32,066 nt of DNA from Streptomyces sp. NRRL B-24085 (lineage in GTDB: Bacteria; Actinomycetota; Actinomycetes; Streptomycetales; Streptomycetaceae), in NCBI RefSeq assembly GCF_001282115.1, contig NZ_LJBR01000267.1, positions 1 through 32,066 on the forward strand, read 5' to 3'. Of the stretch, positions 23,551 to 31,159 are shown piece after piece. The notes beneath the pieces are model-generated. The model searched no databases, was not told where the DNA came from, and was given only the letters and a program-made list of their open reading frames with translations. A program made the position numbers and the translations under genes. Position 1 is the stretch's first letter; each line of letters starts with the position of its first letter.

Positions 23551-25482
23551 ATGTCCGCACCGTCCACCAAGCCCGTCGTCACCGAGCGCGAGGCCCGCGA
23601 GGTGGCGGAGGCCGCCCGTGAGCAGGACTGGCGCAAGCCCAGCTTCGCCAAGGAACTGTTCCTCGGCCGGTTCCGGCTCGACCTCATCCACCCCCACCCC
23701 ATGCCCCCCGAGGAGGACGCCCGGCGCGGCGAGGAGTTCCTGGCCGCGCTCCGCGACTTCTGCGAGACCAAGGTCGACGGCGCCCTCATCGAACGCGAGG
23801 CCCGCATCCCCGACGACGTCGTGGCCGGCCTCAAGGAGCTCGGCGCGTTCGGCATGAAGATCGACACCAAGTACGGCGGCCTCGGCCTCACCCAGGTGTA
23901 CTACAACAAGGCGCTGGCCCTCGTGGGTTCCGCGAGCCCCGCGATCGGCGTGCTCCTCTCGGCGCACCAGTCGATCGGCGTCCCCCAGCCGCTCAAGCTG
24001 TTCGGCACCCAGGAGCAGAAGGAGAAGTTCCTGCCCCGGTGCGCCCGCACCGACATCAGCGCCTTCCTCCTGACCGAACCGGACGTCGGCTCCGACCCGG
24101 CACGCCTCGCGACCAGCGCGGTGCCCGACGGGGACGACTACGTCCTCGACGGAGTGAAGCTGTGGACCACCAACGGCGTGGTCGCCGACCTCCTCGTCGT
24201 CATGGCCCGTGTCCCGAGGTCCGAGGGCCACAAGGGCGGCATCACCGCCTTCGTCGTCGAGACCGACTCACCCGGCGTCACCGTCGAGAACCGCAACGCC
24301 TTCATGGGCCTGCGCGGCATCGAGAACGGCGTCACCCGCTTCCACCAGGTCAGGGTCCCGGCGGCCCACCGCATCGGCCCCGAGGGCGCGGGCCTGAAGA
24401 TCGCCCTGACCACCCTCAACACCGGCCGCCTCTCGCTGCCCGCCTCCTGCGTGGCGGCCGGCAAGTGGTGCCTGAAGATCGCCCGCGAATGGTCCGCCGC
24501 CCGCGAGCAGTGGGGCAAGCCGATCGCCCACCACGAGGCCGTCGGCTCCAAGATCTCCTTCATCGCGGCGACCACCTTCGCCCTGGAGGCCGTCCTGGAC
24601 CTGTCCTCCCAGATGGCCGACGAGAACCGCAACGACATCCGTATCGAGGGCGCCCTCGCCAAGCTCTACGCCTCCGAGATGGCCTGGCTCGTCGCCGACG
24701 AACTCGTGCAGATCCGCGGCGGCCGCGGCTTCGAGACCGCCGAGTCCCTGCGGGCCCGCGGCGAGAAGGCCGTCCCCGCCGAACAGGTCCTGCGCGACCT
24801 GCGCATCAACCGCATCTTCGAGGGCTCGACGGAGATCATGCACCTGCTGATCGCCCGCGAGGCCGTCGACGCCCACCTGTCCGTCGCCGGCGACCTCATC
24901 GACCCGGAGAAGTCCCTCGGCGACAAGGCGAAGGCGGGTGCGAACGCCGGCGTCTTCTACGCCAAGTGGCTCCCCAAGCTCGTCGCGGGACCGGGCCAAC
25001 TGCCCAACTCCTACAGCGAGTTCAAGCGCGAGGTCGACCTCTCGACCCACCTGCGCTACGTCGAGCGCACGGCCCGCAAACTCGCCCGCTCCACCTTCTA
25101 CGCCATGTCCCGCTGGCAGGGCCGCATGGAGACCAAGCAGGGCTTCCTCGGCCGGATCGTCGACATCGGCGCCGAGCTCTTCGCGATGAGCGCGGCCTGC
25201 GTACGCGCCGAACTCCTGTACACCACCGAGGCCCACGGCCGCGAGGCCTACCAGCTCGCCGACGCCTTCTGCCACCAGTCCCGGCTGCGCGTCGAGGAAC
25301 TCTTCGGCCGCCTGTGGAACAACACCGACGACCAGGACCGCAAGGTCGTCAAGGGCGTCCTGTCCGGCACCTACGCCTGGCTGGAGGACGGCATCGTCGA
25401 CCCCTCGGGCGAGGGCGTCTGGATCGCGGACGCCACCCCCGGCCCCTCCGAGAAGGAGAACGTCCACCGCCCCGTCCGCTGA
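23551..25482 (+). CDS. long acyl-CoA dehydrogenase (FadE type)
   Basis: This 643-residue flavoenzyme introduces the alpha,beta double bond in acyl-CoA. An N-terminal extension of about 60 residues precedes the usual acyl-CoA dehydrogenase domains, with LLTEPDVGSDPA and LDGVKLWTTNG as FAD and substrate motifs. The catalytic base is probably Glu424 in RIFEGSTEIMH. About 190 further residues form a C-terminal extension, as in very-long-chain-type enzymes, so long substrates are likely. ATG 23551 is preferred over GTG 23542, since GAGG lies eight bases upstream and overlaps that GTG. It is closed by a terminator at 25491 and is not part of the sugar locus or the isoprenoid operon. Confidence 0.92.
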   Translation: MSAPSTKPVVTEREAREVAEAAREQDWRKPSFAKELFLGRFRLDLIHPHPMPPEEDARRGEEFLAALRDFCETKVDGALIEREARIPDDVVAGLKELGAFGMKIDTKYGGLGLTQVYYNKALALVGSASPAIGVLLSAHQSIGVPQPLKLFGTQEQKEKFLPRCARTDISAFLLTEPDVGSDPARLATSAVPDGDDYVLDGVKLWTTNGVVADLLVVMARVPRSEGHKGGITAFVVETDSPGVTVENRNAFMGLRGIENGVTRFHQVRVPAAHRIGPEGAGLKIALTTLNTGRLSLPASCVAAGKWCLKIAREWSAAREQWGKPIAHHEAVGSKISFIAATTFALEAVLDLSSQMADENRNDIRIEGALAKLYASEMAWLVADELVQIRGGRGFETAESLRARGEKAVPAEQVLRDLRINRIFEGSTEIMHLLIAREAVDAHLSVAGDLIDPEKSLGDKAKAGANAGVFYAKWLPKLVAGPGQLPNSYSEFKREVDLSTHLRYVERTARKLARSTFYAMSRWQGRMETKQGFLGRIVDIGAELFAMSAACVRAELLYTTEAHGREAYQLADAFCHQSRLRVEELFGRLWNNTDDQDRKVVKGVLSGTYAWLEDGIVDPSGEGVWIADATPGPSEKENVHRPVR

Positions 25483-25490
25483 CGGAACAC

Positions 25491-25524
25491 GACAGCGCGC
25501 CCCCCGAGAGGGGGACGCGCTGTC
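25491..25524 (+). terminator. terminator after the acyl-CoA dehydrogenase gene
   Basis: GACAGCGCG (25491-25499) pairs with CGCGCTGTC (25516-25524), and inner C and G runs can extend the stem past a small bulge. It lies 8 bases after the stop codon and is followed by TCCTACA rather than a long T run. Confidence 0.8.
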
Positions 25525-25557
25525 CTCCTACACCGTCCTTACGGCCACAATGGAGGG

Positions 25558-26814
25558 ATGAGCGACAGTCCAGCCCCTCTCGCCGACCCGCACCTGGTCT
25601 ACGACCCTCTCGCGGGTGACGGCCCCAAGGACGTGGTGATCCTCGGTTCCACCGGCTCGATCGGCACCCAGGCCATCGACCTCGTGCTGCGCAACCCCGA
25701 CCGGTTCCGGGTGACCGCGCTCTCCGCCAACGGCGGCCGGGTCGCGCTCCTCGCCGAGCAGGCGCACCGGCTCGGAGTGCGGACCGTCGCCGTGGCCCGC
25801 GAGGACGTCGTACCGGAGCTGAAGGAAGCCCTGAAGGCGCGATACGGCACCGGCGAACCGCTCCCCGGGATCCTCGCCGGACCGGACGCGGCCACCCAGC
25901 TCGCCGCCTCCGACGCGCACACCGTGCTCAACGGCATCACCGGCTCCATCGGACTCGCCCCGACCCTCGCCGCCCTGGAGGCGGACCGCACCCTCGCGCT
26001 CGCCAACAAGGAGTCGCTCATCGTGGGCGGCCCGCTGGTCAAGGCCCTCGCCAAGCCCGGGCAGATCATCCCCGTCGACTCCGAGCACGCGGCCCTCTTC
26101 CAGGCCCTGGCCTCCGGGACCCGCGCCGACGTGCGCAAGCTGGTCGTGACGGCGTCCGGCGGCCCCTTCCGCGGCCGTACCAGGGAAGAACTCGCGCACG
26201 TCACCGTCGAGGACGCCCTCGCCCACCCCACCTGGGCCATGGGCCCGGTCATCACGATCAACTCCGCGACCCTCGTCAACAAGGGCCTGGAGGTCATCGA
26301 GGCACACCTCCTCTACGACATTCCCTTCGACCGCATTGAGGTGGTCGTGCATCCCCAGTCGTATGTCCACTCGATGGTTGAGTTCACGGACGGATCCACG
26401 ATCGCCCAGGCGACGCCCCCCGACATGCGCGGACCGATCGCCATCGGCCTCGGCTGGCCCGAGCGGGTCCCCGACGCCGCCCCCGCCTTCGACTGGAGCA
26501 AGGCGTCGACGTGGGAGTTCTTCCCGCTCGACAACGACGCGTTCCCCTCGGTCAACCTCGCGAGACACGTCGGACAGCTCGCGGGCACGGCCCCGGCGGT
26601 GTTCAATGCGGCCAACGAGGAGTGCGTGGAGGCCTTCCGGGCCGGCGCACTGCCGTTCAACGGGATCATGGAGACCGTGACCCGGGTGGTGGACGAGCAC
26701 GGCACCCCGCGCGGGGGAACCTCGCTCACCGTCGCGGACGTCCTCGAAGCGGAGACCTGGGCGCGGACCCGGGCCCGGGAACTGACGGCACAGACGGCGG
26801 AGGCCCGTGCATGA
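25558..26814 (+). CDS. dxr: 1-deoxy-D-xylulose 5-phosphate reductoisomerase
   Basis: This 418-residue enzyme makes 2-C-methyl-D-erythritol 4-phosphate with NADPH, the committed step of the MEP isoprenoid pathway. It has the NADPH loop GSTGSIG (residues 30-36), NKESLIVGG, the metal-binding motif DSEHAALFQ, TASGGPFRG, and MGPVITINSATLVNKGLEVIEAH with the conserved Glu, all in the usual order. A short N-terminal extension precedes the Rossmann fold, as in other actinobacteria. The annotated ATG 25558 has GGAGGG immediately adjacent, which is too close for a normal ribosome site; it may be leaderless or start further in. Its stop overlaps the protease start (ATGA). Confidence 0.96.
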   Translation: MSDSPAPLADPHLVYDPLAGDGPKDVVILGSTGSIGTQAIDLVLRNPDRFRVTALSANGGRVALLAEQAHRLGVRTVAVAREDVVPELKEALKARYGTGEPLPGILAGPDAATQLAASDAHTVLNGITGSIGLAPTLAALEADRTLALANKESLIVGGPLVKALAKPGQIIPVDSEHAALFQALASGTRADVRKLVVTASGGPFRGRTREELAHVTVEDALAHPTWAMGPVITINSATLVNKGLEVIEAHLLYDIPFDRIEVVVHPQSYVHSMVEFTDGSTIAQATPPDMRGPIAIGLGWPERVPDAAPAFDWSKASTWEFFPLDNDAFPSVNLARHVGQLAGTAPAVFNAANEECVEAFRAGALPFNGIMETVTRVVDEHGTPRGGTSLTVADVLEAETWARTRARELTAQTAEARA

Positions 26815-28115
26815 CGACCCTGATGTTCATCCTCGGCATAGTGCTCTTCGCCTTCGGCCTCCTGGTGTCGATCGCGTGGCACGAGCTGGGGCACCTGTCC
26901 TTCGCCAAGCTCTTCGGCATCCGCGTGCCGCAGTACATGGTCGGCTTCGGCCCGACCGTCTGGTCGCGCAGGAAGGGTGAGACGGAGTACGGCATCAAGG
27001 CCGTCCCCTTCGGCGGCTACATCCGCATGATCGGCATGTTCCCGCCCGGCGACGACGGCCGGATAAGCGCACGCTCCACCTCGCCCTGGCGCGGCATGAT
27101 CGAGGACGCCCGCTCGGCCGCCTTCGAGGAGCTCCAGCCCGGCGACGAGAAGCGCCTCTTCTACACCCGCAAGCCCTGGAAGCGCGTCATCGTGATGTTC
27201 GCGGGCCCCTTCGCGAACCTGATCCTCGCGGTCGCCCTGTTCCTCACGGTCCTCATGGGCTTCGGCATCTCCCAGCAGACCAACACGGTCAGCTCGGTCT
27301 CCAAGTGCGTCATCGCCCAGAGCCAGAACCGCGAGACCTGCAAGGCCTCCGACCCCGCCTCCCCGGCCGCGGCCGCCGGCCTCAAGGCGGGCGACAAGAT
27401 CGTCGCGTTCGACGGCGTGCGCACCGACGACTGGAACAAGCTCTCCGACCTCATCCGCGCCAACCCCGACAAGACGGTCCCGATCGTCGTCGAGCGCGAC
27501 GGCAAGGACGTCACCCTCACGGCGAAGATCGCCAGCAACCAGGTCGCCAAGAAGGACTCCAGCGGCCAGTACGTCCAGGGCGAGTACGTCACCGCGGGCT
27601 TCCTCGGCTTCAGCGCCGCCACCGGCATCGTCAAGCAGGACTTCGGCGACTCCGTGGTGTGGATGGGCGACCGCGTCGGCGAGGCCGTCGACTCCCTCGC
27701 CGCCCTCCCCGGCAAGATCCCCGCCCTGTGGAACGCGGCCTTCGGCGACGCCCCGCGCGAGCCGGACTCCCCGATGGGCGTGGTCGGCGCGGCGAGGGTC
27801 GGCGGCGAGATCTTCACCCTGGACATCCCGCCCACCCAGCAACTCGCCATGGCGCTGATGCTGGTGGCGGGCTTCAATCTCTCCCTGTTCCTGTTCAACA
27901 TGCTCCCGCTGCTCCCCCTGGACGGCGGCCACATCGCCGGCGCCCTGTGGGAGTCCCTGCGCCGCAACCTGGCCAAGGTCCTCAGGCGCCCGGACCCGGG
28001 CCCGTTCGACGTGGCGAAGCTGATGCCGGTGGCCTATGTGGTGGCGGGGATCTTCATCTGCTTCACGATCCTCGTTCTGATCGCCGACGTCGTTAACCCG
28101 GTGAGAATCTCCTAG
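26811..28115 (+). CDS. site-2 intramembrane zinc metalloprotease (RseP/Rip1 family)
   Basis: This 434-residue membrane protease cuts membrane-bound substrates such as anti-sigma factors after a first cleavage by another protease. The zinc motif HELGH is at residues 24-28 in the first helix, and the second active-site motif NMLPLLPLDGG begins at Asn363, with the third zinc ligand Asp371. A PDZ domain lies between them (about 190-270; SPAAAAGLKAGDKIVAFDGV). Several hydrophobic helices frame these motifs. It overlaps dxr by four bases and is 170 bases before ispG. This order is also seen in mycobacteria (dxr, rip1, gcpE), where Rip1 regulates sigma-factor signalling. The coupling to isoprenoid genes is conserved but unexplained. 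Confidence 0.95.
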   Translation: MTTLMFILGIVLFAFGLLVSIAWHELGHLSFAKLFGIRVPQYMVGFGPTVWSRRKGETEYGIKAVPFGGYIRMIGMFPPGDDGRISARSTSPWRGMIEDARSAAFEELQPGDEKRLFYTRKPWKRVIVMFAGPFANLILAVALFLTVLMGFGISQQTNTVSSVSKCVIAQSQNRETCKASDPASPAAAAGLKAGDKIVAFDGVRTDDWNKLSDLIRANPDKTVPIVVERDGKDVTLTAKIASNQVAKKDSSGQYVQGEYVTAGFLGFSAATGIVKQDFGDSVVWMGDRVGEAVDSLAALPGKIPALWNAAFGDAPREPDSPMGVVGAARVGGEIFTLDIPPTQQLAMALMLVAGFNLSLFLFNMLPLLPLDGGHIAGALWESLRRNLAKVLRRPDPGPFDVAKLMPVAYVVAGIFICFTILVLIADVVNPVRIS

Positions 28116-28132
28116 CCATACGGCGTTCGAGG

Positions 28133-28159
28133 CGGCCCGGCGCATTGCGTGCCGGGCCG
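28133..28159 (+). terminator. hairpin after the site-2 protease gene
   Basis: CGGCCCGGC (28133-28141) pairs with GCCGGGCCG (28151-28159), extended by two inner pairs. TTCTCC follows. It lies 17 bases after the stop codon. ispG probably has its own promoter downstream: TAATCT at 28215-28220 could be its -10, but with a poor -35. Confidence 0.75.
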
Positions 28160-28285
28160 TTCTCCATTGAGTGGGTTTGAGCGGCGTGATGTGCTCGCGG
28201 CCGCACCCGTGCCGTAATCTCGAAGCCTGGAGCCCGCCGCTGACGGGACCTGGACCTTGATCCACGACTTGGGGTTGCACAGCAG

Positions 28286-29443
28286 ATGACTGCGATTTCT
28301 CTCGGCATGCCGTCCGTTCCGACCAGGGTTGCCGAGCGCCGCAAGAGCCGGCAGATCCAGGTCGGGTCTGTGGCGGTCGGCGGCGACGCCCCCGTCTCCG
28401 TGCAGTCGATGACCACGACGCGTACGTCCGACATCGGCGCCACCCTCCAGCAGATCGCCGAGCTCACCGCCTCGGGCTGCCAGATCGTGCGCGTGGCCTG
28501 TCCCACACAGGACGACGCCGACGCCCTCGCGACCATCGCCCGGAAGTCGCAGATCCCGGTCATCGCCGACATCCACTTCCAGCCCAAGTACGTCTTCGCG
28601 GCCATCGAGGCCGGCTGCGCCGCGGTCCGCGTCAACCCCGGCAACATCAAACAGTTCGACGACAAGGTCAAGGAGATCGCCAAGGCCGCGCGCGACCACG
28701 GCACCCCGATCCGCATCGGTGTGAACGCGGGCTCCCTCGACCGCCGCCTGCTCCAGAAGTACGGCAAGGCGACCCCCGAGGCCCTGGTCGAGAGCGCCCT
28801 GTGGGAAGCCTCCCTCTTCGAGGAGCACGACTTCCGGGACATCAAGATCTCCGTCAAGCACAACGACCCGGTCGTCATGATCGAGGCGTACAAGCAGCTC
28901 GCCGCGCAGTGCGACTACCCGCTGCACCTCGGCGTGACGGAGGCGGGCCCGGCGTTCCAGGGCACGATCAAGAGCGCGGTGGCCTTCGGAGCCCTCCTGT
29001 CCCAGGGCATCGGCGACACCATCCGCGTCTCTCTCTCGGCCCCGCCGGTCGAGGAGGTCAAGGTCGGCAACCAGATCCTGGAGTCCCTGAACCTCAAGCA
29101 GCGCGGCCTGGAGATCGTCTCCTGCCCGTCCTGCGGCCGTGCCCAGGTCGACGTCTACAAGCTGGCCGAGGAGGTCACCGCGGGTCTGACCGGCATGGAG
29201 GTCCCCCTCCGCGTCGCCGTCATGGGCTGCGTGGTGAACGGCCCGGGCGAGGCCCGCGAGGCCGACCTCGGCGTCGCCTCCGGCAACGGCAAGGGTCAGA
29301 TCTTCGTCAAGGGCGAGGTCATCAAGACCGTCCCCGAGTCCAAGATCGTGGAGACCCTCATCGAGGAGGCCATGAAGCTGGCCGAGCAGATGCAGGACGC
29401 GGGCGTGGAGTCGGGCGAGCCGTCGGTGTCGGTGGCGGGCTGA
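28286..29443 (+). CDS. ispG: 4-hydroxy-3-methylbut-2-enyl diphosphate synthase
   Basis: This 385-residue iron-sulfur enzyme converts methylerythritol cyclodiphosphate to HMBPP, the second-last step of the MEP pathway. The N-terminal barrel opens with TRVAERRKSRQIQVGSVAVGG, and VACPTQDDADAL and ADIHFQPKY follow. The [4Fe-4S] ligands are Cys280 and Cys283 in CPSCGR and Cys315 in MGCVVNGPGE, with Glu322 as the fourth ligand, each ten positions higher than the E. coli ligands as I remember them. The length is normal for the two-domain bacterial form. The start ATG 28286 has only a modest upstream GGGG. It lies downstream of dxr and the protease and is followed by a repeat-rich gap. Confidence 0.96.
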   Translation: MTAISLGMPSVPTRVAERRKSRQIQVGSVAVGGDAPVSVQSMTTTRTSDIGATLQQIAELTASGCQIVRVACPTQDDADALATIARKSQIPVIADIHFQPKYVFAAIEAGCAAVRVNPGNIKQFDDKVKEIAKAARDHGTPIRIGVNAGSLDRRLLQKYGKATPEALVESALWEASLFEEHDFRDIKISVKHNDPVVMIEAYKQLAAQCDYPLHLGVTEAGPAFQGTIKSAVAFGALLSQGIGDTIRVSLSAPPVEEVKVGNQILESLNLKQRGLEIVSCPSCGRAQVDVYKLAEEVTAGLTGMEVPLRVAVMGCVVNGPGEAREADLGVASGNGKGQIFVKGEVIKTVPESKIVETLIEEAMKLAEQMQDAGVESGEPSVSVAG

Positions 29444-29488
29444 CGGGTTTCTCGTCGTCCGGGTCCTCCGAACACCGGTCCAGGTGAC

Positions 29489-29558
29489 TTCAGCCCGTCC
29501 GGCGTTTGAGGACGAGGCCCCTTCAGGGCCGATGGGGGTCTGGGGGCGCAGCCCCCAG
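29489..29558 (+). repeat. dispersed intergenic repeat, family B, with hairpin
   Basis: TTCAGCCCGTCCGGCGTTTG leads into AGGACGAGGCC and then a GC hairpin, CTGGGGGC-GCA-GCCCCCAG (29540-29558). This combination is very common between genes in Streptomyces genomes. It lies 45 bases after ispG and may serve as its terminator. It can be read as the false N-terminus of the next gene if that start is placed too far upstream. Confidence 0.85.
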
Positions 29559-29678
29559 GCACGGCAACACAAGTCAACAGTCACCGGAAGAGAAACGGCA
29601 CCCCAACACGGGTCGGCACGGCTCAGCTTCCGCAGGTACAGTGCGGAGATCAGCAGACCCCAGTGTGAGGCCCCGCCC

Positions 29679-30527
29679 GTGTTGACCCAGACGACCTCCC
29701 GGGTCCTCGAACCGAGCGACCTGGACGCCGCGCTCGCCGTCCTCGACCGCGATCCGGTCGCGAACGCCTTCGTGACGTCGAGGGTCCAGGTCGCCGGCCT
29801 CGACCCCTGGCGGCTCGGCGGCGAGATGTGGGGCTGGTACGAGGACGGCATGCTCACGTCCCTCTGCTACGCCGGCGCCAACCTCGTCCCGATCTGCGCC
29901 ACCCCGCGGGCCGTCCGGGCCTTCGCCGACAGGGCGAGGAGGGCCGGCCGCCGCTGCTCCTCCATCGTCGGCCCCGCCGAACCCACCGCCCAGCTCTGGC
30001 GCCTGCTGGAACCGAGCTGGGGCCCGGCCCGGGACGTCCGCGCCCACCAGCCCCTCATGGTCACCGACCGCATGCCCACCGACGTCGCCCCGGACCCGTA
30101 CGTCCGCCGCGTCCGCAAGGACGAGATGGAGACGATCATGCCGGCCTGCGTGGCGATGTTCACGGAGGAGGTCGGCGTCTCCCCGCTGGCCGGCGACGGC
30201 GGCCTCCTCTACCAGGCCCGCGTCGCCGAACTGGTCGGCTCCGGACGCTCCTTCGCCCGCATCGACGAGCACGGCAAGGTCGTCTTCAAGGCGGAGATCG
30301 GCGCCGCGACGGACCGCGCCTGCCAGATCCAGGGCGTCTGGGTGGCCCCCGAGTACCGGGGCAGGGGAGTGGCGGCCCCGGGAATGGCCGCCGTGCTGCG
30401 CTACGCCCTCGCGGACGTGGCCCCGGTGGTCAGCCTCTACGTCAACGACTTCAACACGGCGGCGAGAAGGACGTACACCAGGGTCGGCTTCCGCGAGGTG
30501 GGCGCCTTCATGAGCGTCCTCTTCTGA
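29679..30527 (+). CDS. GNAT acetyltransferase with extra N-terminal domain (DUF4081-like)
   Basis: This 282-residue protein has an N-terminal domain of about 120 residues (with GLDPWRLGGEMWGWYEDG) and a C-terminal GNAT domain ending VSLYVNDFNTAARRTYTRVGF. The acetyl-CoA loop is VWVAPEYRGRGVAAPGM. This arrangement and its position after ispG resemble the mycobacterial neighbour of gcpE, a DUF4081-type acetyltransferase. Substrate and role are unknown. GTG 29679 is chosen because GAGG lies eight bases upstream and the domain starts directly after it; the open frame to the left runs through the family B repeat and would add 65 residues of low-complexity sequence. It lies 25 bases before a second GNAT gene. 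Confidence 0.85.
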   Translation: MLTQTTSRVLEPSDLDAALAVLDRDPVANAFVTSRVQVAGLDPWRLGGEMWGWYEDGMLTSLCYAGANLVPICATPRAVRAFADRARRAGRRCSSIVGPAEPTAQLWRLLEPSWGPARDVRAHQPLMVTDRMPTDVAPDPYVRRVRKDEMETIMPACVAMFTEEVGVSPLAGDGGLLYQARVAELVGSGRSFARIDEHGKVVFKAEIGAATDRACQIQGVWVAPEYRGRGVAAPGMAAVLRYALADVAPVVSLYVNDFNTAARRTYTRVGFREVGAFMSVLF

Positions 30528-30552
30528 GCGCGGCTGCCTGTACGCTCCCGGC

Positions 30553-31083
30553 ATGGACCTCGTCATCGGCCCCCTGGACCTGTCCGCCCACGTGGACGAG
30601 GCCCTCGCGGTCCAGGCCATCGCCTTCGGCCTCGGTGCCGACGAGGTGGCGGTCCGCCGCCAGATCGTCCTGCGCCACATGACCTACCCCGGCGCGCGAG
30701 CCCTCGGCGCGACGGTCGGCGGCACCCTCGTGGGCTTCGTGTACGGCATGCCCAACGACCGCACCCACTGGTGGTCCACCGTCGTCGAGCCCTACCTCCG
30801 GGCCCAGCACAACGACATCTGGCTCGACGACTCCTTCGTGATCACCGAGCTGCACGTGCACCCGCACCACCAGAACCGCGGCATCGGCCGGTCCCTGATC
30901 ACCACGATCACCGACGGCGCCACCCAGCCCCGCTCGATCCTCTCCGCGATCGACACCGACAGCCCGGCCCGCGGCCTGTACCACTCCCTCGGCTACCAGG
31001 ACCTCGCCCGCCAGGTCCTCTTCCCGAGCGCCCCGAAGCCGTACGCCGTGATGGGCGCCCCGCTGCCGCTGCGGCGCCGCTGA
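30553..31083 (+). CDS. small GNAT acetyltransferase
   Basis: This 176-residue single-domain protein has the acetyl-CoA loop HVHPHHQNRGIGRSLI and the C-terminal GNAT segment ARGLYHSLGYQDLARQVLF. The first strands (MDLVIGPLDLSAHVDEALAVQA) fit the family. The substrate is not recognisable; small-molecule and protein targets are both possible. It follows the DUF4081-like gene by 25 bases, probably in the same transcript, and is followed by proS after 76 bases. Confidence 0.85.
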   Translation: MDLVIGPLDLSAHVDEALAVQAIAFGLGADEVAVRRQIVLRHMTYPGARALGATVGGTLVGFVYGMPNDRTHWWSTVVEPYLRAQHNDIWLDDSFVITELHVHPHHQNRGIGRSLITTITDGATQPRSILSAIDTDSPARGLYHSLGYQDLARQVLFPSAPKPYAVMGAPLPLRRR

Positions 31084-31159
31084 CACCGGATTTCCGCCCC
31101 CACCGCGCGCCCGGCTAACCTCCTTGCCATCACCCTTTCCCGGCAGGAGTACGAGAATC

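Noticed and set aside
29484..29678. 65-residue N-terminal extension of the DUF4081-like GNAT
   Set aside because: The extension is translated family B repeat and spacer; GTG 29679 has a ribosome site and begins the domain.
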